Source: Xiamenia xianingshaonis
GTDB lineage: Bacteria > Actinomycetota > Coriobacteriia > Coriobacteriales > Eggerthellaceae
Direction: 5' to 3'
Assembly: GCF_017945865.1 (NCBI RefSeq)
Contig: NZ_CP072829.1
Span: forward strand, 744,001-808,000
Length of the DNA: 64,000 nt
A program made the position numbers and the translations under genes. The notes beneath the pieces were generated by a model, which was given only the letters and a program-made list of their open reading frames with translations, was not told where the DNA came from and ran no database searches. Shown piece after piece: positions 52,659 through 61,659 of the stretch (positions are counted from its first letter, which is position 1; each line of letters begins with the position of its first letter).

Positions 52659-53558
52659 TCACACTCCGTGCGACATGAGGTTGAGCATCGAGGCGTACAG
52701 GAACTTCTCGAACGCCCGGCAGCGCGACGACTTCGCGCCCCGAATCGACACGACGCACAGCGGCACCTTCTTCGTTTCCAATTCCGGCAAAAAGCGCATG
52801 ACGCCGATCGGGAAAATGCCCAAGGTGGGCACGCCGGGCGTCAGCACCAGCCCCAGCTCCTGGAAGTGGAACGCGTCGCTGTCGTCGACGCTCAGGCGAA
52901 CGTCGGGCAGCTTGGGCCCGTAGAACGGGTACATCTCGTCGAAGAAGCAGTCGAAGCGCTGGTCGATCAGGACGGGGTAGGCCGCCACGTCCTCCAGCGT
53001 TATGCCCTCGCGCGCCGCCAGCGGGTGGTTGGGACCCATGATGAGCCCTGCCGGCACCGTGCCGATGGCGCTGACGTTGCAGCCGGAGCTTTTCGGCGGC
53101 GCGCCGAGCGTCACGAGCGCGTCTATCTTGTCGGCAGAAAGCAGGGTCAGGCCCTTTTCCCACGAGCACTGGATGACGTGGACGTCGCGTTCCATGCCGG
53201 TTTGCACGAAGCGTTCCACGCCTCGGCGCAGCTTGGCGTCGTTGCAAAACGGCGGGATGCACAGGCCGATGTCGATGACGGTGCTTCCTCTGCGGCGTCG
53301 CGCCTCGTGGGCTGCAAACGCCTTCAGCTCGTTGAACGATTCCTTGACTTCGACCGCCTTTTCCAACAGGCCGGACCCGAACGGCGTGAGCGACACGCCT
53401 CTTCCGTCCCGGACGAACAGCTCTTCGCCCAGTTCCGCCTCAAGGTTCGCGATGGATTTCGAGACCGCTTGGTACGTGACGTCGTTTTCCTGGGCGGCGA
53501 GGGAAAAGCTGCCGAGCGTGGCGGCTGCCACAAAGTAGGTGATGTGGGTCATGTTCAT
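52659..53558 (-). CDS. LysR-family transcription regulator
   Basis: 299 residues from the ATG at 53558 (minus strand). The winged helix is MTHITYFVAAATLGSFSLAAQENDVTYQAVSKSIANLEAELGEELFVRDGRGVSLTPFG, followed by a linker helix and a periplasmic-binding-like effector domain (VIDIGLCIPPF, LTLLSADKIDALVTLG). The effector is unknown. It is divergent from serC with a 294-base gap, so serC or the regulator itself could be targets. An upstream in-frame ATG (53580) would add eight residues. Confidence 0.9.
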   Translation of the reverse strand: MNMTHITYFVAAATLGSFSLAAQENDVTYQAVSKSIANLEAELGEELFVRDGRGVSLTPFGSGLLEKAVEVKESFNELKAFAAHEARRRRGSTVIDIGLCIPPFCNDAKLRRGVERFVQTGMERDVHVIQCSWEKGLTLLSADKIDALVTLGAPPKSSGCNVSAIGTVPAGLIMGPNHPLAAREGITLEDVAAYPVLIDQRFDCFFDEMYPFYGPKLPDVRLSVDDSDAFHFQELGLVLTPGVPTLGIFPIGVMRFLPELETKKVPLCVVSIRGAKSSRCRAFEKFLYASMLNLMSHGV

Positions 53559-53852
53559 AGGACGGGCCCTCTCCTTCATGCGTTCCGATGAGTCTTGACG
53601 ATGTCGTATGCCCGCCGTTTTCTCAGCTGTGGGGCGCTGTATAACCCATGGTTGCACTGTGTGCGTATCAAAAGGCGGGCGCGACGTCGCGATTCGGCGC
53701 GGCGGCGGGGTCGGCGAAAGCTTGCGGGCGCGTGCGCCGCGCCCGGTCATGTGTGGTTTCTCGTTTCCTGACGTTTCTGCAGGCGCATTGGGCCGCAATA
53801 AGGACTACACTGGTGCTTCCATAGAAAAACCCGTTTTGAGGAGGTCCGTTTC

Positions 53853-54935
53853 ATGGGTCGCATCTACAATTTCTCTGCCGGTCCGGCCGTGCTGCCTGAA
53901 GAGGTGCTCGCCGAAGCCGCCGCCGAAATGCTCGATTACCAGGGCTGCGGCATGTCCGTCATGGAAATGAGCCATCGTTCCGCCGCGTTCAAGGGCATCA
54001 TCGAAACCGCCGAGCAGGATCTGCGCGACCTTATGGGCATTCCGGACAACTACCGGGTGCTGTTCTTGCAGGGCGGCGCGTCCACGCAGTTCGCGATGAT
54101 CCCGATGAACCTCATGACCAAGCACAAGGCAGCCGACTACATCGTGAGCGGCTCGTGGTCGAAGAAGGCGTTCAAGGAAGCGCAGCTGTTCGGGGACGCG
54201 CGGTGCGTGGCAAGCTCTGAAGACGGGAACTTCTCCTACGTGCCCGACGTCGACGCCATCGAATTTTCCGCCGACGCCGACTACGTCTACATCTGTCAGA
54301 ACGAGACCATCTACGGCACGCTGTACCACAAGCTGCCCGAAACCGGCGATGTGCCGCTGGTGGCCGACGTGTCGTCGTGCTTCTTGTCCGCTCCGGTGAA
54401 CGTGGCCGACTACGGGCTCATCTACGGCGGCGCCCAGAAGAACATCGGGCCGGCCGGCGTGACCATCGTCATCGTGCGCGACGACCTCATCGGCGAGCCG
54501 CTTCCCGGCACGCCCACGATGCTGCGCTACGACACCCACGCGAAGAACGGCTCGCTGTACAACACGCCGCCGGCCTACGGCATCTACGTGTGCGGCAAGG
54601 TGTTCCAGTGGCTCAAGGCCAACGGCGGCCTTGAGGCCCAGCTTGAGCGCAACGAAAAGAAGGCCAAGCTGCTCTACGACTACCTCGATTCGTCGAAGCT
54701 GTTCAAGGCCACGGCCCGCAAGGAAGACCGCTCGATCATGAACGTGCCGTTCGTGACCGGCTCCGACGAGCTGGATGCGAAGTTCGTCGCCGAAGCGAAG
54801 CTCGTCGGCTTGGAATCCATCAAGGGCCACCGCAGCGTGGGCGGCATGCGCGCCTCCATCTACAACGCCATGCCCTATGAAGGCGTGAAGAAGCTTGTCG
54901 AGTTCATGGAGCAGTTCGAGAAGGAAAACGCGTAG
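53853..54935 (+). CDS. serC: Phosphoserine aminotransferase
   Basis: 360 residues. PLP enzyme of serine synthesis, making phosphoserine from phosphohydroxypyruvate. Signature parts: YNFSAGPAVLPEEVL, MEMSHRSAAFKGI, FLQGGASTQFAMIPMNL, the PLP Asp region VADVSSCFLS, and the lysine in YGGAQKNIGPAGVT. The start has aggaggtccgtttc before it. serA and serB are not adjacent. A TACACT box lies 42 bases upstream (53806). Confidence 0.97.
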   Translation: MGRIYNFSAGPAVLPEEVLAEAAAEMLDYQGCGMSVMEMSHRSAAFKGIIETAEQDLRDLMGIPDNYRVLFLQGGASTQFAMIPMNLMTKHKAADYIVSGSWSKKAFKEAQLFGDARCVASSEDGNFSYVPDVDAIEFSADADYVYICQNETIYGTLYHKLPETGDVPLVADVSSCFLSAPVNVADYGLIYGGAQKNIGPAGVTIVIVRDDLIGEPLPGTPTMLRYDTHAKNGSLYNTPPAYGIYVCGKVFQWLKANGGLEAQLERNEKKAKLLYDYLDSSKLFKATARKEDRSIMNVPFVTGSDELDAKFVAEAKLVGLESIKGHRSVGGMRASIYNAMPYEGVKKLVEFMEQFEKENA

Positions 54936-54968
54936 GATCGTCCGGGTTTTCGAGAAGCGTTTCACGTC

Positions 54969-54999
54969 GGAAAGGGGCTGCAGGCTGCGGCCCCTTTCC
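54969..54999 (+). terminator. Hairpin terminator after serC
   Basis: 10-bp stem ggaaaggggc / gcccctttcc (54969-54978 and 54990-54999) with an 11-base loop. The T residues are inside the stem and no long T run follows, so efficiency is uncertain. Confidence 0.6.
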
Positions 55000-55140
55000 T
55001 GTAGGGGCGTCGGACGGGCGGCCCTTCTCGCCTTCGCATGGCGCGGGCGCCGTCCGCTTTCTGCGGCGTCGTGTGGAGTTTCACCGCCTCCCGAGGCGCC
55101 TTGACGCTGCGTTTGGGGGCGGTGCGCTAGACTGTGAGGC

Positions 55141-55821
55141 ATGAACACCGACATTCCATACCTCGTCTGCTCCATTCTGAGCTTCATCCCCGCCATCATC
55201 TTTCATGAGGTGGCGCACGGCTATGCGGCTTTTCGCCTGGGCGACCCTACGGCGAAAAACGCCGGGCGCCTGTCGCTCAACCCCGTGAAACACGTCGATC
55301 CGTTCGGCACCGTCATTATGCCGCTTTTGCTCATGGCCATGAACATGCCGGTGTTCGGCTATGCCAAGCCGGTGCCTTACAACCCGCGCTACTTCAAAGA
55401 CCCGCGCAAGGGCGACCTCGTCGTAGGGCTGGCCGGCCCGTGCGCGAACCTCGTCATGGCGGTCTTCGGCGCCATCGTCTACACGGTCGTCGTTTCGGCC
55501 GTTCCCGCGGCGGCCATCTACGCCAACGACGTGCTCTACTATTTCGTCGTGATGTTTCTGCCCATGTTCTCCATCATCAACCTCTACCTCATGTTCTTCA
55601 ACCTGCTGCCCATTCCGCCGCTTGACGGCTCGTCCATCTTCGCGTTCTTCCTGCCGGTCAAATACCTGCCCCAGTACTACAAGGTGCAGCAGTATGCGTT
55701 CCCCATCTTCATGATCGCGGTCATCCTCGTGCCGTACGTGCTGCATTTCAACCCCATCGGGCTGTATTTGGACGTGACGGCCGGCAACGTCTTCGATTTC
55801 CTGTTCTCGTTCGCAAGCTAG
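55141..55821 (+). CDS. Site-2 protease family (M50) membrane metalloprotease
   Basis: 226 residues. The zinc motif HExxH is H22-EVA-H26 in the first helix (IIFHEVAHGYAAFRLGD), and the second motif is NLLPIPPLDGSSI with the Asp ligand. This is the short form without PDZ domain that commonly precedes scpA in Gram-positive bacteria and actinobacteria. It cuts proteins within the membrane; the substrate is unknown. It ends seven bases before scpA. Confidence 0.93.
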   Translation: MNTDIPYLVCSILSFIPAIIFHEVAHGYAAFRLGDPTAKNAGRLSLNPVKHVDPFGTVIMPLLLMAMNMPVFGYAKPVPYNPRYFKDPRKGDLVVGLAGPCANLVMAVFGAIVYTVVVSAVPAAAIYANDVLYYFVVMFLPMFSIINLYLMFFNLLPIPPLDGSSIFAFFLPVKYLPQYYKVQQYAFPIFMIAVILVPYVLHFNPIGLYLDVTAGNVFDFLFSFAS

Positions 55822-55828
55822 GTCCGTC

Positions 55829-56629
55829 GTGGCGTACCGCGTTCGCACAGAGAGCTTCGAAGGCCCGTTCGATCTGTTGCTTTCCCTGGTCAGCCGCCAG
55901 AAGGTGGACATCGGCGCCCTGTCGCTTTCCGACATCGTCGACCAGTACCTCGCCGAGGTGCGCACGATGGGCGCGCTCGATTTGGATGTGGCGAGCGATT
56001 TTCTGCTCGTGGCGGCCACGCTGCTGGAAATCAAGGCGCAAAGCCTGCTTCCGCGCGACGATGACGAGGTGGCGTCCGATCTGGAAGAGCTGAGCACGTC
56101 GGAGGCCCGCGAATGGCTCGTCGAGCAGCTGCTTGCGTACAAGCAGTACAAAAACGCCGCGGCCGGCCTTGAGGCGCTGCTGGACCAAGAGCGGCGCTGC
56201 CACGGGCGCCCGTTCGGCCCCGATGCGGAATACCTGCAGGTCATGCCTGACTTTCTGGAAGGCATGACCGTAGAGGGGCTTGCCAGCCTGGCGGCGGGGG
56301 CCTTTGCGCGGCGCGAGGTGTTCTTGCTGGAATCCGAGCACATCGCCGCCAAGCCGCTGCCGGTCGAGGCCCACGTGCGGGCCATCTACGACCGCATCCG
56401 GCGCAGCAAGCAGCTGCGGTTTTCGGATTTGGTGACGCGCTCGACGCCGGTGCCGGTTACGGTCGTCACGTTTCTGGCCATCCTCGAGCTGTACAAGCGC
56501 TCGATGGTGACGCTTGCGCAGGACGAGGCGTTCGGTGACATCGCGATCGCGTTCGTGGAGGGGTCGGGAGCGCTGTTGTTGGAAGGGGACGACGCGTTGA
56601 CGTCGCTCGGAGAGGAAACACATGTCTGA
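55829..56629 (+). CDS. scpA: Segregation and condensation protein A
   Basis: 266 residues from a GTG at 55829. The kleisin of the Smc complex. The start RTESFEGPFDLLLSLVSRQKVDIGALSLSDIVDQYL and the DFLLVAATLLEIKAQSLLPRDD helix are typical; the C-terminal winged part (FLAILELYKRSMVTLAQDEAFGDI) is present. It works with ScpB from the next gene, which it overlaps by eight bases. Confidence 0.96.
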   Translation: MAYRVRTESFEGPFDLLLSLVSRQKVDIGALSLSDIVDQYLAEVRTMGALDLDVASDFLLVAATLLEIKAQSLLPRDDDEVASDLEELSTSEAREWLVEQLLAYKQYKNAAAGLEALLDQERRCHGRPFGPDAEYLQVMPDFLEGMTVEGLASLAAGAFARREVFLLESEHIAAKPLPVEAHVRAIYDRIRRSKQLRFSDLVTRSTPVPVTVVTFLAILELYKRSMVTLAQDEAFGDIAIAFVEGSGALLLEGDDALTSLGEETHV

Positions 56630-57467
56630 GACTGAACGCGACGATGCGCCCTCGTTTTCCTTTGGAAGCGAGGCGGGGCGCACGCCGAACCTGCCGGGCG
56701 CCTTGGAGGCGCTTCTGTTCGTCACCGACGAGCCGGTGAGCACTTCGGTGCTGGCCACGATGTGCGGCGCGAAACCGACCGAAGTGCAGCGGGCGCTCGC
56801 CGACGTGCAGGCGCGCCTGGAGGAGCGCTGCTCGGGGCTGGTGCTGCGCGAGGTGGCGGGAGGCTGGCGGCTGTTCTCCAACCCGGCCTACCACGACCTC
56901 ATCGAAGCCTATGTGCTGAGCTGGGACACGCGCAAGCTGTCGGCCGCGGCGATGGAGACGCTGGCGGTGGTCGCCTACGCCCAGCCGGTCACGCGCGGCG
57001 CCATCGCGTCCGTCCGCGGTGTGAACTCGGACAGCTCGCTGCATTCCCTCGTGGAAAAAGGCCTCGTGCGCGAAGTGGGCGTGGCCGACGCGCCCGGCAA
57101 TCCCGCCCTGTACGGCACGAGCCGCACGTTTCTGGAGAAGTTCGGGCTGAGAAGCCCCGCCGACCTGCCGCCGCTTGCCGACTACGCGCCCGACGAGGAA
57201 ACCGAAGCGCTCATCCGCGAGCGCCTGTCGGCGTCGAGGTCCGAGGTCGTCGACGGGGAAGAGGCGCTCGCCGAGCTGTTGGCCGACGAAGGGGTTGCGG
57301 CTGCGGCCGCGACGTTGGCCGAAGCGCCGGCCGCGTCCGCAGTCCAGCCGGCGGCGTCCGATGCAGAAGAGGCCCCTGACCAGCTGCTTTCCGCACTTGC
57401 AGGGTCGCTTGGGCTTGTCGAGAAGATCGACTTCGACTCGCTTGTGTTCGAGACCGACGACGAATAG
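56622..57467 (+). CDS. scpB: Segregation and condensation protein B
   Basis: 281 residues, longer than the usual about 190-200. Two winged helices: GALEALLFVTDEPVSTSVLATMCG and LSAAAMETLAVVAYAQPVTRGAIASVRGVNSDSSLHSLVEKGLVREVG, then YGTSRTFLEKFGL. The last about 100 residues are an acidic, Ala-rich tail of low complexity. Forms the Smc-ScpAB complex for chromosome compaction and segregation. Confidence 0.96.
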   Translation: MSETERDDAPSFSFGSEAGRTPNLPGALEALLFVTDEPVSTSVLATMCGAKPTEVQRALADVQARLEERCSGLVLREVAGGWRLFSNPAYHDLIEAYVLSWDTRKLSAAAMETLAVVAYAQPVTRGAIASVRGVNSDSSLHSLVEKGLVREVGVADAPGNPALYGTSRTFLEKFGLRSPADLPPLADYAPDEETEALIRERLSASRSEVVDGEEALAELLADEGVAAAAATLAEAPAASAVQPAASDAEEAPDQLLSALAGSLGLVEKIDFDSLVFETDDE

Positions 57468-57475
57468 GAGGGACG

Positions 57476-58336
57476 GTGGACGCGCAGCAGGGCAGCCGCA
57501 CAGGCGAGCGCATCGTGCCGATGCGCCTGCAGAAGTTCTTGGCACGGGCCGGCGCCGCGAGCCGGCGCGGATCGGAAAACCTTATGACCGCCGGCCGCGT
57601 CACGGTGAACGGCCAGGTCGTCACCGAGCTGGGCAGCAAGGTCGACCCTGCGTGCGACGTGGTGGCCGTCGACGGGCGCGTCGTGTCGTGGGGCGCGTCC
57701 CCGACGACGATCATGCTGCACAAGCCGGCCGGCTTCGTGACGACCATGAGCGACCCGCACGCACGGGCGACCGTGGCCGACCTCGTCCCGACCGACCGGT
57801 ATCCGGGCCTGTACCCGATCGGGCGCCTCGACGCCGACACCACGGGGCTTTTGCTGTTCTCCACCGACGGCGAGCTGGGGCACGGGCTTTTGCACCCTCG
57901 CCATCATGTGGAAAAGACCTACTGGGCGCTTGTAGAGGGCCGCCTTGGCCCGGCGGACGTGCGGGCGCTTTGCGACGGGGTGCTGCTCGAAGACGGCAGG
58001 ACGGCCCCGGCGCGGGCCCGCGTCCTTGCGGGGGCCGACCGCGACCGGGCGATGGCCTGCTTCGCCGGCCCCCGGCCGCACACCCACGCGCAGGCGCGGC
58101 AGCGCACGCGGGCGCGCAAGGGGCGCGACGCGAACGACTCGGTCGTGGAGCTGGTGCTCACCGAAGGACGGAAGCACCAGGTGAAACGCATGCTTGCGGC
58201 CGTCGACCATCCGGTGGTGTCGCTGCACCGTGAAACGTTCGGCCCGCTTTCCTTGGCGGGGCTTGCCCGAGGGGCGTGGCGCGAGCTGTCCGCGCACGAG
58301 ACGGAGGCGCTGCACCGGGCCGTCGGCGGCGCGTAG
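57476..58336 (+). CDS. rluB: 23S rRNA pseudouridine synthase RluB type
   Basis: 286 residues from a GTG at 57476. N-terminal S4 domain (MRLQKFLARAGAASRRGSENLMTAGRVTVNG), then the RsuA/RluB catalytic domain with KPAGFVTT, the catalytic Asp in IGRLDADTTGLLLFSTDG, and the late EGRKHQVKRMLAAV motif. An insert of about 30 residues (FAGPRPHTHAQARQRTRARKG) interrupts the domain before VVELVLTEG. Position behind scpAB is as in many Gram-positive bacteria. Confidence 0.94.
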   Translation: MDAQQGSRTGERIVPMRLQKFLARAGAASRRGSENLMTAGRVTVNGQVVTELGSKVDPACDVVAVDGRVVSWGASPTTIMLHKPAGFVTTMSDPHARATVADLVPTDRYPGLYPIGRLDADTTGLLLFSTDGELGHGLLHPRHHVEKTYWALVEGRLGPADVRALCDGVLLEDGRTAPARARVLAGADRDRAMACFAGPRPHTHAQARQRTRARKGRDANDSVVELVLTEGRKHQVKRMLAAVDHPVVSLHRETFGPLSLAGLARGAWRELSAHETEALHRAVGGA

Positions 58337-58414
58337 GACGCCCGTTTCGCCTGCGCTCGGCTGCCGGGGCCGTCGCCGTTTGCCGAGGGGGGCCGTGGCT
58401 GCAACGCGTCGTGC

Positions 58415-58420
58415 TAGAAT
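58415..58420 (+). promoter_or_regulatory. Candidate -10 box of tyrA (TAGAAT)
   Basis: gtgctagaatagg, 51 bases before the tyrA start; suggests a new transcript for tyrA-aroA-cmk onward. Confidence 0.4.
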
Positions 58421-58471
58421 AGGCGGACGCGTGCGCATGCACGCCTGCAAGAAAGAAAGGTTCTGTTCATA

Positions 58472-59635
58472 ATGGCAGATCGCAACGACAACGAGCCGTG
58501 CTTTTCGCGCATCGCCGTCATCGGCTTCGGGCTGATCGGTGCTTCGTTTGCTGCGGCGGTGCGGCAGCGTTGGCCGCAGACGGAGCTTCTGGCGGTCGAC
58601 GTTGACGACGCCACGCTGCAAAGCGCTCTCTCGCACGGCTGGGCAACCGCCGTCGCGCGGCCGGAAAGCCCGGAATTCAAACGCTATGTGCAGGAAGGCT
58701 GCGACCTGGTGATGATCGCCACGCCGGTCGGCGCGGCCGAAGGCTACCTCAAAAGCCTGGCCGCGTGGGGCTACGGCGGCATCGTCACCGACGTCGGCTC
58801 CACGAAGGCGCGCATCTCGGCCATCGCTGCCGACGTGCTGCCGCATCCGGAAAACTACGTGCCGGGCCATCCGATGGCCGGGTCCGAGAAAAGCGGCATC
58901 GCCGGCGCCCGCCCCGACCTGTTCAAGGGCGCCCATTGGATCTTGTGCCCGGACGCCGCCATGCCGGCCGAGCACTTCCCGCGCCTGCACGAGCTGGTCA
59001 CCTCGCTTGGCGCCCGCGTCGTGGCGCTGCCGCGCGAAGACCACGACGCTGCGGTGGCGGTCGTGTCGCACGTGCCCCACTTCGTGGCGTCGTCGCTCGT
59101 GCAGCTGGCGCACCGCCACGCCGACGAGCAGCAGGCCCTCATGCGCCTTGCCGCCGGCGGCTTCAAGGACACCACGCGCATCGCGGCCGGCTCGCCGGAG
59201 CTGTGGTGCGGCATCGCGTTCGACAACAAAGAGGCGCTTCTTGCGGGACTCGCCGAAATGCAGCAGATCATCGGCCAGTTCGCCGACGCGTTGAACCACG
59301 ACGACAAGGCGGCCCTCACCGGGCTTTTGGCCGACGCCGCCGAGGTGCGCCGCGCCTTGCCGGCCGCCTGGGTGCCTTCCACCGAGCGGCTGCTCGAAGT
59401 GCGCATTCCCATGGAAGACCGTCCGGGCGTCGTCGCCGAAGTGACGACCGTCGCCAGCTCGGTCGGGTGCAACATCCAGTCCATAGAGATCGACCACGTG
59501 ACCGAGGACAGCGCCGTGCTCTCCCTCATTCTCACCGACGAGGGCGACGTGGGCAAGCTGTCCGTGCATCTCATCAACGCCGGCTTTTCCGTATCGTTCA
59601 ACCCTCTGACCGCGAAGGAGCATGCCCATGTCTAG
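58472..59635 (+). CDS. tyrA: Prephenate dehydrogenase with ACT domain
   Basis: 387 residues. NAD(P)-dependent conversion of prephenate to hydroxyphenylpyruvate for tyrosine. The dinucleotide site is IAVIGFGLIGASFAAAV with D in LLAVDVDD; the catalytic His lies in VPGHPMAGSEKSGIAGA and the second in VVSHVPHFVASSLV. The C-terminal ACT domain (RIPMEDRPGVVAEVTTVASSVGCNIQSIEIDHV) suggests feedback by tyrosine. The aroA start overlaps the end by eight bases. Confidence 0.95.
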   Translation: MADRNDNEPCFSRIAVIGFGLIGASFAAAVRQRWPQTELLAVDVDDATLQSALSHGWATAVARPESPEFKRYVQEGCDLVMIATPVGAAEGYLKSLAAWGYGGIVTDVGSTKARISAIAADVLPHPENYVPGHPMAGSEKSGIAGARPDLFKGAHWILCPDAAMPAEHFPRLHELVTSLGARVVALPREDHDAAVAVVSHVPHFVASSLVQLAHRHADEQQALMRLAAGGFKDTTRIAAGSPELWCGIAFDNKEALLAGLAEMQQIIGQFADALNHDDKAALTGLLADAAEVRRALPAAWVPSTERLLEVRIPMEDRPGVVAEVTTVASSVGCNIQSIEIDHVTEDSAVLSLILTDEGDVGKLSVHLINAGFSVSFNPLTAKEHAHV

Positions 59636-60953
59636 CTCGTCAGCCGTTCGCATCGAGCCGCTTTCGCGGCCGCTTGCCGGAAGCGTCCGCGTTCCCGGCG
59701 ACAAGTCCATCTCGCATAGGGCCGTGCTGTTCTCGGCCATGGCGGAGGGCACGTCCACGCTTTCCGGCGTGCTTGACTCCGAAGACGTGCGCTCGTCGAT
59801 GAAAGTGGTCGAAGCCCTGGGCGCGAAGGTCGCGCTGGACAAGCAGCCCGACGGCAGCCTTGCCGGCGAGGTGCGCGGCTGGGGAAGCGAAGGGCCGCGC
59901 CAGCCGGAAGGCCCGCTCGACTGCGGCAACTCCGGCACGACGGCGCGCCTGCTCATGGGGGTGCTCGCGCCGTGGGGCATCGAAGCGGAGATCACCGGCG
60001 ACGAATCGCTCACGCGCCGCCCCATGCGCCGCATCACGGCTCCGCTCATGAAGATGGGCGTGCGCTTTTCGCCCGACGGCAAAGAGACGCTGCCGGTAAC
60101 CGAGCGCGGCACGAGCGCCCTGCGTCCGATCACCTATGACTCTCCTATGGCGTCTGCCCAGCTCAAGACTGCGGTTTTGCTGGCGGGCGTCTACGCCGAC
60201 GGCACCACCACCGTCAACGAGCCCGCGCCGTCGCGCAACCACACCGAGCTCATGCTGCCCGAATTCGGCGTCAAGACCACCGCCGGGGAGCGCACGGCGT
60301 CGGTTGTGGGGCCGGCGCGGCTTGAAGCCTGCGACGTGCACGTGCCGGGCGACCCGTCGTCCGCGGCGTTTTTGGCGTGTGCGGCCGTTCTGAAGCCCGG
60401 CTCGGACGTGACCATCGAAAACGTCAGCCTCAACACGGCCCGCATTGGATTCGTCCGCACGCTCGAGCGCATGGGCGCCGACGTTTCCATCGCGCGCACC
60501 GGCGTGGCCGGCAAAGAGCCCTTCGGCACCATTTCGGTTCGCTTCACCCCGCGCCTGCGCGGCTGCGAGGTGCCGGCCGACAAGATAGCCTCTATCGTCG
60601 ACGAGATTCCCGTGCTCGCGCTCGTCGCGGCGCATGCGCAGGGCATCACCGTTTTCCGCGAGGTGGGAGAGTTGCGCGTGAAGGAGACCGACCGGCTGCG
60701 AGCCGTCATCGACGGGCTGGAGGCGCTTGGCGTGGACGCCTGGGAAGACGGCAACGATCTGCACATCGAGGGGCAGCCGGACCTCGTCGCGCCGGCGGGG
60801 CTCGTCTTCGATTCGGGCGGCGACCATCGCTTGGCCATGACCTGGGCGCTTGTGGGCCTTGTCGGGCGCGAGCCGGTGGACGTGAAAGACTTCGAGTGCG
60901 TCGCAATCAGCTATCCGGGTTTTCTCGACGACATGGAAAGGTTGGCGTCATGA
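59628..60953 (+). CDS. aroA: 3-phosphoshikimate 1-carboxyvinyltransferase (EPSP synthase)
   Basis: 441 residues from the ATG at 59628, chosen because gaaggag lies seven bases before it (an ATG at 59622 is too close). It makes EPSP from shikimate 3-phosphate and PEP. Motifs: VPGDKSISHRAVLFSAMAEG, LDCGNSGTTARLLMGVLA, SLTRRPMRRI, the DEIPVLALVAAHAQG region with catalytic Asp, and the late VKETDRLRAVIDGLEALG. In the segment after CGNSGTT the residues (RLLMGVL) have Gly where class I enzymes also have Gly, so glyphosate tolerance cannot be inferred. Overlaps cmk by ATGA. Confidence 0.96.
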   Translation: MSSSSAVRIEPLSRPLAGSVRVPGDKSISHRAVLFSAMAEGTSTLSGVLDSEDVRSSMKVVEALGAKVALDKQPDGSLAGEVRGWGSEGPRQPEGPLDCGNSGTTARLLMGVLAPWGIEAEITGDESLTRRPMRRITAPLMKMGVRFSPDGKETLPVTERGTSALRPITYDSPMASAQLKTAVLLAGVYADGTTTVNEPAPSRNHTELMLPEFGVKTTAGERTASVVGPARLEACDVHVPGDPSSAAFLACAAVLKPGSDVTIENVSLNTARIGFVRTLERMGADVSIARTGVAGKEPFGTISVRFTPRLRGCEVPADKIASIVDEIPVLALVAAHAQGITVFREVGELRVKETDRLRAVIDGLEALGVDAWEDGNDLHIEGQPDLVAPAGLVFDSGGDHRLAMTWALVGLVGREPVDVKDFECVAISYPGFLDDMERLAS

Positions 60954-61654
60954 TCGTAGCCATCGACGGCCCGAGCGGGGCCGGGAAGTCCACCGTAGCG
61001 AAGGCGGTCGCCCACGAGCTGGGGTTTTCGTGCCTTGACACAGGGGCGATGTATCGCGCCGTCGCATGTAAGGCGCTTGCCGACGGCGTCGACCTGGCCG
61101 ATGCCGACGCGCTGGCGGCCATCGCCCGCGACGCGCGCATCGAGTTTCTCCACCAGTGTGGCGAGCCCATGCCGAGCCAGGTGGCGATCGACGGGCGCGA
61201 CGTGACCGCCGCCATCCGCACGGGCGACGTCGACCGCGCCGTCAGCCCCGTGTCCGCCGTGCCGGCCGTGCGAGAGGCGCTCGTCGCCCAGCAGCAGCGC
61301 ATCGGCCGGGCGGGCGACTACGTGGTGGAAGGCCGCGACATCGGCACGGCGGTGTTTCCCGAAGCCGCGGTGAAGGTGTTCCTCACGGCGTCGGCCGAAG
61401 AGCGGGCGCACCGCCGCGTGCGGCAAAACGTCGACCGCTCGGTCGGCTCCATCGACTTCGACGAAGTGCTTGCCGACATCGTGCGCCGCGACGAGCTGGA
61501 TTCATCCCGCGCGTCCTCGCCGCTGCGTGCCGCTGACGATGCCGTCCTGCTCGATTCCACGGCCATGCACATCGAAGAGGTCATCGGCGCCATCTGCGAG
61601 CTTGCCCGCGCCGCGCAGGCAGACCTTGCCGCCGCGCCGAACGACGGGGCGTAG
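60950..61654 (+). CDS. cmk: Cytidylate kinase
   Basis: 234 residues from the ATG at 60950, overlapping the aroA stop (atga). CMP/dCMP kinase. P-loop GPSGAGKS (7-14), then FSCLDTGAMYRAVA, VVEGRDIGTAVFPEA and the lid RRDELDSSRASSPLRAADDAVLLDST. Translationally coupled to aroA; five bases before plsC. Confidence 0.96.
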   Translation: MIVAIDGPSGAGKSTVAKAVAHELGFSCLDTGAMYRAVACKALADGVDLADADALAAIARDARIEFLHQCGEPMPSQVAIDGRDVTAAIRTGDVDRAVSPVSAVPAVREALVAQQQRIGRAGDYVVEGRDIGTAVFPEAAVKVFLTASAEERAHRRVRQNVDRSVGSIDFDEVLADIVRRDELDSSRASSPLRAADDAVLLDSTAMHIEEVIGAICELARAAQADLAAAPNDGA

Positions 61655-61659
61655 GCGCC

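Noticed and set aside
57182-60133. A 983-codon open frame antisense to scpB-rluB-tyrA-aroA
   Set aside because: It spans four convincing genes on the other strand and has no family resemblance.
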